Assembly (NCBI RefSeq): GCF_000317125.1
Contig: NC_019695.1
Location: forward strand, 4,080,336-4,144,335
Source of the DNA: Chroococcidiopsis thermalis PCC 7203
GTDB lineage: Bacteria; Cyanobacteriota; Cyanobacteriia; Cyanobacteriales; Chroococcidiopsidaceae
Direction of reading: 5' to 3'
DNA length: 64,000 bases
The notes below the pieces were generated by a model. It made no database searches. It saw nothing but the letters and a program-made list of their open reading frames with translations, and was not told the origin of the DNA. The position numbers and the translations under genes were made by a program. Below, in pieces: positions 57,247 through 64,000 of the stretch (its first letter is position 1; every line of letters starts with the position of its first letter).

Positions 57247-59985
57247 ATGAAGCTGCATTTATTGCTCTCCTGTGTAGCACTGCTCAGTGTTGGTATGATG
57301 CCGACAGCAATGGCATCACCAAAGTCTCCTGAGGAAGTTGCCAAATATTCCCATCAGAGATCGCTGCCTGTCGCGGCAAAAGTGCGATCGCCACAAAATC
57401 CTTTAGCTGCGCGTCTGCGTGAGGTAAAACAGCCTCACAAAACCGTACAGTCCCTATCTCAAGCTTCTCCGTTAGCGCCAGCGAGTGCGATCGTACAAGT
57501 CAAGGGTGTGCGGCTGATCCCAACTGATAAGGGGCTGGAAGTTATCTTAGAGACAGCTGCTCCGCAAAAGCTGGAATTCTCCACTACCAGCGAGGAAGCT
57601 ACCTTAATTTCCAACGTTGCCAACGCCCAGCTCGTTCTACCAGAGGGCAAAGAGTTTCAGGCTGACAATCCGGCTGAGGGCATTTCTGCAATTAGAGTCG
57701 TGAATCTGAATGACAATACCATTCAGGTGCGGGTGATAGGAACGGCAGCAGTACCGAAAGTTGAGGTGTTTGAGAGTGCTAATGAAGGGCTGATTTTCAG
57801 TTTGACCCCAACGGCTCAAACAGGTCAAGTACCCGCACCAACACCAGAGACACCGGAGACTCAACCTCAACCAGCAGAAAAACCAGCGGCTCAAGCAGAG
57901 GCAGAGGAACTCGATATTGTCGTGACTGCTAGTCGTGTAGAAGAATTACTACAGAACGTGCCGCGATCGGTGACGACAATTACTCGCGAACAGATCGAAA
58001 CTCAGACCTCTGTGACAAGGAATTTGCCAGATATTCTCGGTCAGGCGGTTCCTGGCTTTGGTCCGCCGACCCAAAACCGCCGGACTGGTCGTCTGCAAAC
58101 TCTGCGGGGTCGTCCGCCGCTAATTTTAATCGATGGAGTCGTTCAAAATACGAGTGCTGGTTTCGATCGCCAACTCAATGCCATTGACCCCTCAGCGATC
58201 GAGCGGATCGAGGTCGTGCGCGGTCCCAGCGCCGTTTACGGTCAGGGCGCAACGGGTGGAGTCATCAATATTATTACTCGTCAACCGACTGACGAAAGAA
58301 TTCAGTCAGAGTTAGTCGTAGGGGCGCGTACCGATCTGGGCGAACTACAAGGAGAATCTTTTGGCTATACCCTGAAGTATGGTTTGGCAGGGAATGAAGG
58401 TAATGTAGACTACCGGATCAACACGTCTTTAGAGACAAATGGTAGTTGGTTCGATGCCGAGGGGAATCGCATTCCACCCAACGATATTGTGGATACGGAA
58501 ACCTTAAACTTGCTGGCTAAGGTCGGTATCGATCTTGACGAACAGCAACGGCTGGAGTTGACCTACGACATTTATAACGATCGCAGCGACAGCGAATTTA
58601 TTTCAGACCCGAGTATTTTAGATACCCCTGGACTACAAACAGCTAGGGCGTTGCGCGTGGGTGAAATCGACCAAGAAGAACCGAGCCGACAAACAAATCA
58701 GTTTGCCAATTTAAGATACAGCCATGAAAATCTGTTAGGCTCTCAGGTAGACTTGCAACTTTACTATCAAGACAGCCAAATCAATCAAGAAATTCAGGAT
58801 GTGAGAACTTTCTTTGGTGATGTTCCACCGTTTATTCCTGGGATCTTTCAAACTAGTCTTGACTCTAGCAAATGGGGCGCTCGATTGCAGATTCAAACCC
58901 CCTTCTCTGAGTCAGCACGCTTGTTATGGGGTGCAGATTATCTGAAAGAGGATAGCGACCAGCCCTTTTTTGTCATCGACCCTGTAGCTTTCGACGAGCG
59001 ACGAGAGGCGAATCTCCTGGGGACTGCAACTCAGGTTCCTCCCTTTGAACTGGACAATCTCGGTCTATTTGCTCAGTTGCAGTGGGACTTGAGCGAAAAA
59101 TGGTTGCTCAGTGGTGGACTGCGATATGAAACGATTGGATTTGAGGTCGATGACTTTCTCGCTAACCCATTCTCAGACTTCGACAATCCGCCAGCTTCAG
59201 TTGCGGGTGGTTCTAACAGAGTTGACGACATAGTTTTTAATTTTGGCTCGGTCTATAAAGTCACGCCAGAAATCAGTTTATTTGCCAACTTCGCTCAGGG
59301 TTTTGCCGTTCCCAGTCTGGATTATCTCGGTCAAGCGACGGCAGGATTTAATGTTGAAGATGATGCACTGTTGGAACCGGAGAAGGTAAATAATTACGAG
59401 ATTGGGGTGCGCGGTGACTGGGGAAGCGTGCAAACAAGTCTTGCTGCTTTCTACAACCATTCCGATCTAGGACAAAATCTGGTCATTGCACCCAGTGGTT
59501 TGACAAATGCAGCCCGGGGACCGCAGCGTAACTATGGAGTTGAAGCAACCCTTGATTGGCAACCAAGCGATCGCTGGAGTCTTGGTAGCAGCTTTACTTG
59601 GAATGAGGGTGAGGCAGATTTTCCCGATGATGGAATAGACTGGCTGGCTTTGAGCAGCTTGGACGTTCAACCGCTGAAGTTAACAGCTTATGTGGAAAAT
59701 GAAACTCTACCTGGATGGCGGAATCGCCTGCAAATGTTAGTTGTAGGAAATCGCGATCGCGCGTTTGATGACGAGGTGGAGGAATTTGAAATCGACGGTT
59801 ACACGACATTAGATTTCATCAGCAGCGTTCAAATTGGTCAAGGAAAATTGGAGTTGGGGATTGAGAACTTGTTGGATAACCAATATTTACCCGTCAGTTC
59901 TCAAGATGGTACTGGAATTAGGGAAGTTGTGCGTGAAGCTGCTAGAGGCAGAACGCTCAGCCTGCGCTATAGAATCGAATTTTAA
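57247..59985 (+). CDS. TonB-dependent siderophore receptor with AMIN domain
   Basis: A 912-residue outer-membrane receptor. It has a signal peptide (LLLSCVALLSVGMMPTAMA), an AMIN domain (about 80-185), a Pro/Gln/Glu-rich linker, a TonB-box region (ELDIVVTASRVEELLQ), a plug with LQTLRGRPPLILIDG and IERIEVVRGPSAVYGQGATG, and a beta-barrel ending SLRYRIEF with a terminal Phe. It differs clearly from the receptor at 5342. With the lipoprotein and MFS genes that follow it forms the receptor-FecB-MFS set common in cyanobacterial siderophore loci. Whether it takes the product of this locus or a foreign siderophore cannot be told. Confidence 0.93.
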   Translation: MKLHLLLSCVALLSVGMMPTAMASPKSPEEVAKYSHQRSLPVAAKVRSPQNPLAARLREVKQPHKTVQSLSQASPLAPASAIVQVKGVRLIPTDKGLEVILETAAPQKLEFSTTSEEATLISNVANAQLVLPEGKEFQADNPAEGISAIRVVNLNDNTIQVRVIGTAAVPKVEVFESANEGLIFSLTPTAQTGQVPAPTPETPETQPQPAEKPAAQAEAEELDIVVTASRVEELLQNVPRSVTTITREQIETQTSVTRNLPDILGQAVPGFGPPTQNRRTGRLQTLRGRPPLILIDGVVQNTSAGFDRQLNAIDPSAIERIEVVRGPSAVYGQGATGGVINIITRQPTDERIQSELVVGARTDLGELQGESFGYTLKYGLAGNEGNVDYRINTSLETNGSWFDAEGNRIPPNDIVDTETLNLLAKVGIDLDEQQRLELTYDIYNDRSDSEFISDPSILDTPGLQTARALRVGEIDQEEPSRQTNQFANLRYSHENLLGSQVDLQLYYQDSQINQEIQDVRTFFGDVPPFIPGIFQTSLDSSKWGARLQIQTPFSESARLLWGADYLKEDSDQPFFVIDPVAFDERREANLLGTATQVPPFELDNLGLFAQLQWDLSEKWLLSGGLRYETIGFEVDDFLANPFSDFDNPPASVAGGSNRVDDIVFNFGSVYKVTPEISLFANFAQGFAVPSLDYLGQATAGFNVEDDALLEPEKVNNYEIGVRGDWGSVQTSLAAFYNHSDLGQNLVIAPSGLTNAARGPQRNYGVEATLDWQPSDRWSLGSSFTWNEGEADFPDDGIDWLALSSLDVQPLKLTAYVENETLPGWRNRLQMLVVGNRDRAFDDEVEEFEIDGYTTLDFISSVQIGQGKLELGIENLLDNQYLPVSSQDGTGIREVVREAARGRTLSLRYRIEF

Positions 59986-59999
59986 ATCGAATTTTCCAT

Positions 60000-61028
60000 A
60001 TGAGTCTTCGTTTTATGCAACTGCGGTCAAGATGCAAGCGAGCGTACCATCTGCTTCGTTTCACTTTACTGATGTTCTTGACAGTTTTAACAGTCTATGC
60101 GTGTGCTAGCAATACTTCCCAAGAATTGCCCAGCAATAACAAGATTGCTAATTCTGTGTCTACATCAGGCGCAACCGCACGAGTCATAAAACACGCAATG
60201 GGGGAGACTAAAGTTCCAGCTCAGCCGCAGCGGGTGGTGGTGCTGGATACAGCCCCCCTCGATGCTGCTTTAGCGTTGGGTGTTAAACCGATCGGCTCCA
60301 GTCTTCCCAGAACTGATTCTTTGCCAGCCTATTTGGGCGATCGCGCGGCAGGTATTACGCCTGTAGGTAAAACCCCACCTAACCTTGAGGCAATTCTGCG
60401 CCTCCAGCCGGATTTGATCTTGGGCAATACGATGGCTCATAGACAAATCTATGACAAGTTATCGCAAATTGCCCCCACGGTCTTAACAGCAGGAAATAGC
60501 ACTGACGGACAGTGGAAGCAAGAACTCCAACTCTATGCCCAAGCGCTCGATCGCGCTGATGCCGTTCAGCCACTCCTTGACGATTACGATCGGCGAGTAG
60601 CAAAACTCCAACAACAGCTCAAAACTCAACCTAGTAATATACAGGTATCTGTAGTTATTACAACTGAAGGTTGGATAGCTTTTTATACGCAAGACAGCTT
60701 TCCTGGTTCAGTGTTGCAGGATGTAGGTTTAGCTCGTCCCCCAGCTCAAGACGTGAGGGGGAAATCCTGGGAACAAGTATCGCGGGAAGACATTAATAGT
60801 ATAGATGGCGATGCGATTTTCCTGCTCAGCGTCGATTCAGATAAAGTCCCAGGTAGTTTTACGGTTAACCAGTTTGCAAAAGATCTGCTCTTTTCTCAAC
60901 TGAATGCCGTCCAAAAAGGACAGGTGTATCAAGTGGACGCTGAGGTTTGGCATCTCGGCAGCAACATTTTAGGGGCAAATCGAATTCTGGATGACTTATT
61001 TAAATATCTAGTAGCGGAAAAAAGCTAG
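60000..61028 (+). CDS. Iron-siderophore substrate-binding lipoprotein (FecB/FhuD-like)
   Basis: A 342-residue periplasmic binding protein. A lipobox VYAC (Cys about 36) follows a hydrophobic segment. The two lobes show RVVVLDTAPLDAALALGVKP, NLEAILRLQPDLILG, YDKLSQIAPTV and the late LNAVQKGQVYQVD and WHLG, which mark the class III siderophore binders. It lies 14 bp after the receptor gene and would collect the ferric complex in the periplasm. No FecC/FecD permease or FecE ATPase is encoded in the window, so the partner must lie elsewhere. Confidence 0.9.
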   Translation: MSLRFMQLRSRCKRAYHLLRFTLLMFLTVLTVYACASNTSQELPSNNKIANSVSTSGATARVIKHAMGETKVPAQPQRVVVLDTAPLDAALALGVKPIGSSLPRTDSLPAYLGDRAAGITPVGKTPPNLEAILRLQPDLILGNTMAHRQIYDKLSQIAPTVLTAGNSTDGQWKQELQLYAQALDRADAVQPLLDDYDRRVAKLQQQLKTQPSNIQVSVVITTEGWIAFYTQDSFPGSVLQDVGLARPPAQDVRGKSWEQVSREDINSIDGDAIFLLSVDSDKVPGSFTVNQFAKDLLFSQLNAVQKGQVYQVDAEVWHLGSNILGANRILDDLFKYLVAEKS

Positions 61029-61035
61029 CCGTCTA

Positions 61036-61061
61036 ACAAATTCAAAATTCAAAATTCAAAA
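61036..61061. repeat. Heptad simple repeat TTCAAAA
   Basis: Three to four copies of the unit ATTCAAA follow the stop of the binding-protein gene; typical cyanobacterial intergenic repeat. Confidence 0.65.
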
Positions 61062-61078
61062 GTAAATTTAAATGTAGA

Positions 61079-61093
61079 GTGGGCATTGCCCAC
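61079..61093. repeat. Short palindrome GTGGGCA-T-TGCCCAC
   Basis: A 7-bp perfect inverted repeat with a one-base centre, of the 'gtgggcattgcccac' type seen repeatedly between cyanobacterial genes. It might also act as a weak transcription stop between the lipoprotein and MFS genes. Confidence 0.6.
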
Positions 61094-61116
61094 CTAACGA
61101 GCGGGAGAGCCATTTC

Positions 61117-62142
61117 TTGCAGCCAGAACAACCAACTAGCTTACGCACTTTCCTAATTTTGTGGATCGGTCAGATGACTTCGATCCTTGGCTCTGAGATG
61201 ACTAACTTCGCCATCACAATCTGGGCTTGGCAGATTGCAGGTCAAGCAACGCCCTTATCCTTAATTTTCTTTTTTACATATACACCAAAATTAGTTGCTG
61301 CCTCTTTTGCTGGGTTACTCGTCGATCGCTGGAATCGCAAGCAATTGATGATGGGGGGCGACACAGCAGCAGGAATTTCTACCATTGCCATTCTACTGTT
61401 GTTGTTGACCGGGCGCTTAGAAATCTGGCATTTCTACATCACTGCTGCTATCAACGGACTGTTCGGCTATATCCAAAGTCTAGCCTTCTCAGCTTCTATG
61501 TCGGCGATCGTTCCGCCGCGACATTACACTCGTGCTACGGCGATGAGTTCGTATGTCACCTATTTTGGCTCCTACATCATGGCTCCGGCAAATGATGCCG
61601 CAGTCTTAGCTAGCGTGCAATTCGCGATCGGCATAGGTGGTTTAGTGGGTGCTAAGGGGTTGAGTGTTTGGGGTGGACCCAAACACCGCATTCACGGTCT
61701 GTTATTTGGTATAGCACTGATGAGCTTGGGTAAAATCATCTTTGGCTTAGGACGTGTAGCGTGGCATTGGATGACGGCTGGCTTTTTAGCAGCTTTCGTT
61801 TCTCCGGCGATCGATAGTTCCAATCAAGCAATTTGGCTGTCGAAGGTGGAACCAGATGTACAAGGGCGAGTCTTCGCCTCCCGCTATCTGATTGCCCAGG
61901 TTACTACACCGTTAGGGTTAGCGATCGCCGAACCATTAGCTGACTATTTTTTTGAGCCACCGATGATGCCAGGAGGTAGCATGGCTGGAATATTTGGTGG
62001 TTTGTTCGGCACTGGTAATGGTGCTGGGATGGCACTGCAATATAGTCTCTTTTCTTGCTGTAGTATGCTGATTGGCTTTGGAGGGTATGCCTTTCCAGTA
62101 TTACGTGACGTGGAAAGCCTCGTACCCGACCATCATGCCTAG
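61117..62142 (+). CDS. MFS transporter (EntS-like siderophore exporter), probably internally deleted
   Basis: A 341-residue major facilitator protein starting at TTG 61117 behind GGGAG. The N-terminal half is normal (ILWIGQMTSILGSEMTNFAI, VDRWNRKQLMMGGD) up to YFGSYIMAPA (about residue 157). The sequence then jumps directly to NDAAVLASVQFAIGIGG, which in family members of about 440 residues follows some 100 residues later, after membrane helices 5-7 and a loop. The frame is kept. The loss removes an uneven set of helices, so the protein is probably inactive. EntS-type exporters secrete finished siderophores. The 3' end overlaps, on the other strand, a remnant of an AraC-type regulator. Confidence 0.82.
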   Translation: MQPEQPTSLRTFLILWIGQMTSILGSEMTNFAITIWAWQIAGQATPLSLIFFFTYTPKLVAASFAGLLVDRWNRKQLMMGGDTAAGISTIAILLLLLTGRLEIWHFYITAAINGLFGYIQSLAFSASMSAIVPPRHYTRATAMSSYVTYFGSYIMAPANDAAVLASVQFAIGIGGLVGAKGLSVWGGPKHRIHGLLFGIALMSLGKIIFGLGRVAWHWMTAGFLAAFVSPAIDSSNQAIWLSKVEPDVQGRVFASRYLIAQVTTPLGLAIAEPLADYFFEPPMMPGGSMAGIFGGLFGTGNGAGMALQYSLFSCCSMLIGFGGYAFPVLRDVESLVPDHHA

Positions 62143-62290
62143 AAATCGCGGCGATCGCTAAGTCAGTAGTCGTCAGCAGTAGCTTTGCTTGCTCCATCCG
62201 CTGTTGAATGAGCGGCGAAATGCACTTTAGAAATTCCCAGAACATCAAGTGCGATCGCGTCCGCCGCCATCTGTTGAAGGACTTGCGGCA
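62141..62290 (-). pseudogene. AraC-type regulator remnant (DNA-binding part)
   Basis: Minus-strand fragments in two frames match the AraC helix-turn-helix domain: DAIALDVLGISKVHF (first helix-turn-helix) and, after a frameshift or deletion, SPLIQQRMEQAKLLLTTTD and LAIAAIS (linker helix and start of the second one). The domain is cut before its last helices, where the MFS gene end overlaps. AraC-type activators such as YbtA and PchR control siderophore genes, and in cyanobacteria they are often next to receptor-FecB-MFS sets. Confidence 0.55.
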
Positions 62291-62340
62291 TAATGACTAA
62301 ATCGAGCAGTTAGTATGCTTCACGCTGCTTTCCACTTGAG

Positions 62341-62381
62341 TTATAACTTAGACGTTGTAACTTAGACGTTGTAACTTAGAC
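62341..62381. repeat. Tandem repeat, 14-bp unit (GTTGTAACTTAGAC)
   Basis: Three tandem units, the first slightly diverged, lie in the gap before the pentapeptide-repeat gene. Nothing else is seen in that gap. Confidence 0.75.
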
Positions 62382-62419
62382 TTAAAGAGCGTAAGACTCC
62401 CTCAGGTTAAGGCAATAAA

Positions 62420-62836
62420 ATGGCAGATCCGGTGCAACTTGCTCTACTAACTCAAGGAATAGCAGTTTGGAATGATTGGCGCAAAAAGAATGGGGGAGTT
62501 ATGCCAAACCTGAGTCGAGCTACGTTAATCAGAGCTTATCTGTGCGCTGTCAATTTAAGTAAAGCTAATCTCTGTGCTACAAACTTGACTGGGGCTAACC
62601 TCAATATTGCCGATTTAACCGATGCCGATCTCAGTGGTGCTAATCTCAACAATGCATATCTTATTGGCGCAAACTTGACGGGAGCTAGTTTGAGTGGAGC
62701 CGATCTAACTGGAGCCGATCTGAGCGAAGCCGATTTAAGCGGTGCTAATCTTCACGCCGCGATCGCGAATCGTACTAACTTTTCCCAAGCTAAGTTTTTT
62801 AAAACAACTATGCCTGATGGCTCGATCCGTGGATAG
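62420..62836 (+). CDS. Pentapeptide-repeat protein
   Basis: A 138-residue protein. A short N-terminal part (LLTQGIAVWNDWRKKNGGVM) precedes about 17 repeats of the A(D/N)LxX type (ANLTGASLSGADLTGADLSE), which fold as a right-handed quadrilateral beta-helix. Such proteins are abundant in cyanobacteria and mostly of unknown role; some mimic DNA and protect gyrase. The N-terminal LLxQGxxxWNxWR motif is common to a cyanobacterial subgroup. No link to the metallophore genes is evident. Start ATG 62420. Confidence 0.92.
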   Translation: MADPVQLALLTQGIAVWNDWRKKNGGVMPNLSRATLIRAYLCAVNLSKANLCATNLTGANLNIADLTDADLSGANLNNAYLIGANLTGASLSGADLTGADLSEADLSGANLHAAIANRTNFSQAKFFKTTMPDGSIRG

Positions 62837-63168
62837 ATTTTACTACCACAGTCTTTGGCTTACCTCATTAGATAGAAAACAGCTTTTGATATTAAATGCT
62901 AAGTATATAAGTATATTCAATTCCTTTAATAAGCATCGCTCGCACTTGTGTAAATCTGTATTATTTCTAAAGATTTACTGTCAAAAATTAAGCGTGCGAG
63001 CGGTTGAAAAAGATCGAAAATCAAAGCTGCTGTGGCTTTGCCTCTGTGAAAAAATAGCTAAAGCTAGTACTTAAGTATTCATTTTTGCAGAAATATTAAC
63101 TTATGTATATAATCAAAATCTATTTACGCGATTAACAAACAAAATTTGAAGCAGAGGAAGTGTGAGAT
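62837..63168. other. AT-rich gap with nested inverted repeats
   Basis: Outer arms CGCTCGCAC (62937-62945) and GTGCGAGCG (62994-63002) enclose inner arms TAAATCT (62951-62957) and AGATTTA (62971-62977). This could fold as a two-tier RNA stem or be a relic palindrome. No gene is seen in the gap. Confidence 0.45.
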
Positions 63169-63297
63169 ATGGAAACTCTAGCTATTTGTATCGGCTTGGG
63201 AATTATGGCGATCGCGATTACCGTAGCTGTGTTGTGGACAGTTGAGAAGCGATCTGCATTGAACAAACTCAAACTCAGGCAGCCCAAACATTGCTAA
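63169..63297 (+). CDS. Small single-span membrane protein, 42 residues
   Basis: ATG 63169 follows AGAGGAAG at good spacing. The protein has one hydrophobic segment (LAICIGLGIMAIAITVAVLW), then a basic tail (EKRSALNKLKLRQPKHC). I do not recognise it. Size, start context and composition make a real small membrane protein plausible. Confidence 0.5.
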   Translation: METLAICIGLGIMAIAITVAVLWTVEKRSALNKLKLRQPKHC

Positions 63298-63540
63298 CAT
63301 AATAGGCTGACCTCTTTTAAATAGAACTCGCGCTCGGCAAAAGTTTGCGATCGAAACTGCGCGATTCTCTACGAGAATGGTGTAGTATTAAATATGCGAT
63401 CTAAAGCCTATTTTGGTTGTTAAATAGCTGGCTGGAAAAAGCCGTCGTGTATTTTTAATATCGAAATATACTGACAAAAGCACCGATCGCCTTTAAATAC
63501 AGATAAAACAGAATTAAAATCTAGTTTGAGACTAACCGAT

Positions 63541-63813
63541 ATGAGTTCTGACGACCTCAATAAATCTCTTGCAGAATCAACTAGAGCATTGGCAAAAGCT
63601 TTTATCGTTTGGGGTTTAGAAAGCATGGATCGAGTGCAGGAGTTTAGCCACCAAGCCCAGGAATACATGCAAGAGTTGGTGACTGAAGCCAAAAAAGAGC
63701 AGACTGCTGGCAAGACTAACAAAAGTAGCGACGAGGAGCCTCATTACAAACAGGCAGAAGTACCAGCTGAGGCAGGGAGCCGGGAGCCGGGAGCCGGGAG
63801 CCGGGAGCAGTGA
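63541..63813 (+). CDS. Small helical protein of unknown function with repeat-encoded tail
   Basis: I use ATG 63541 and not the earlier non-ATG start at 63526. The 90 residues open with an amphipathic, probably coiled helix (SLAESTRALAKAFIVWGLES, then EFSHQAQEYMQELVTEAKKE), resembling small cyanobacterial proteins of no known role. The last 15 residues (GSREPGAGSREQ) come from a GGGAGCC simple repeat, so the original C-terminus probably ended earlier. Confidence 0.6.
   Translation: MSSDDLNKSLAESTRALAKAFIVWGLESMDRVQEFSHQAQEYMQELVTEAKKEQTAGKTNKSSDEEPHYKQAEVPAEAGSREPGAGSREQ
63774..63808. repeat. Simple repeat GGGAGCC
   Basis: About five 7-bp units GGGAGCC, overlapping the 3' end of the small gene. 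Confidence 0.8.
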
Positions 63814-63840
63814 CTCCTAACCAGTTAACAATCCACTACA

Positions 63841-63917
63841 CCCCACACTTCCACACTTCCCACACTTCCACACCCTATTTACTACTAGCCACCAGCCACT
63901 AGCCACTAGCCACTCAC
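63841..63917. repeat. Two adjacent simple repeats (CACACTTCC and CTAGCCA types)
   Basis: CCACACTTCC units (63841-63875) are followed by CTAGCCAC/CAGCCAC units (63884-63917). They fill the gap between two convergent genes. Confidence 0.75.
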
Positions 63918-63930
63918 TACACCCTGCTCC

Positions 63931-64000
63931 CTAAACAAAGGAACAGGCGATGCGAAAACCGATACCGCTACCACCATTATCTGCTCGATCCCAGTGGCGC
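63931..64000 (-). CDS. C-terminus of a formylglycine-generating-enzyme-like (SUMF1) protein
   Basis: The frame entering from the right edge reads RHWDRADNGGSGIGFRIACS and ends at TAG 63931. The terminal 'GFR(I/V)' strand is the end of FGE-sulfatase/SUMF1 domains, which in cyanobacteria are often fused to kinases or caspase-like domains. Only 22 residues are visible. Confidence 0.5.
   Translation of the reverse strand, partial: RHWDRADNGGSGIGFRIACSFV

Noticed and set aside
1-64000. tRNA or rRNA genes
   Set aside because: I saw no cloverleaf or rRNA-like sequence on reading both strands.

Overview
The window is from a cyanobacterium. HIP1-type octamers (GCGATCGC) are very frequent, GC content looks moderate, heptad and 14-bp tandem repeats of cyanobacterial style occur, and the TonB receptors carry AMIN domains. 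The exact genus cannot be read from the sequence; a filamentous or Chroococcidiopsis-like lineage is only a guess.

The core (about 0.6-51 kb) is a large NRPS-PKS locus that I read as making and importing a salicylate-capped, cysteine-rich thiazoline/thiazole metallophore of the yersiniabactin/pyochelin/micacocidin chemical class, but with an architecture I cannot match to a known product. The left arm (minus strand, 8.0 to 0.6 kb) looks like one operon: a TonB-dependent receptor, a leucine-carboxyl-methyltransferase-like enzyme, two fused TMD-NBD ABC transporters of the YbtP/YbtQ kind, and a cytochrome P450 cut by the window edge. A Fur-box-like site lies upstream.

The right arm (plus strand, 10.0 to 52.0 kb) runs: free carrier protein, AcpS-type transferase, benzoate-CoA-ligase-like adenylation enzyme, salicylate synthase, second AcpS-like protein lacking the metal Asp, serine O-acetyltransferase, KASIII-ACP fusion, flavin halogenase-like enzyme, and then the assembly line. 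The assembly line is Cy-A-PCP; KS-AT-KR-DH (separate gene) ER-ACP-Cy-A(Ox)-PCP; Cy-A(MT)-PCP; an orphan A-fragment/MT protein; KS-AT-KR-ACP; and Cy-A-PCP-E. All four adenylation domains show the cysteine code DLYNLSLIWK and all four heterocyclization domains keep DxxxxD. A small membrane protein, a stand-alone condensation-like acyltransferase, a type II thioesterase and an exported alpha/beta hydrolase follow. Inferred logic: salicylate is made, activated and loaded, possibly halogenated, then extended by four Cys-derived rings (one thiazole, one methylated or epimerised) and two malonyl units. No in-line thioesterase or reductase exists, so release is unexplained.

From 52.0 to 56.9 kb there is wreckage: a HlyD-type adaptor pseudogene, an IS630-family element with clean TIRs and TA duplication (itself hit by a 40-bp palindrome), an IS4-family transposase relic, the first 29 codons of an NRPS gene (TubC docking domain) coupled to the KR-ACP end of a second PKS, and another dead IS630-family element that truncates that PKS. 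This is a relic of a second assembly line.

From 57.2 to 62.3 kb lies a second uptake/export set: AMIN-TonB receptor with a Fur-box-like site, FecB-like lipoprotein, an MFS exporter with an apparent internal deletion of about 100 residues, and a remnant of an AraC-type regulator. The right end holds a pentapeptide-repeat protein, two small proteins, simple repeats, and the C-terminus of a formylglycine-generating-enzyme-like protein running in from the right.
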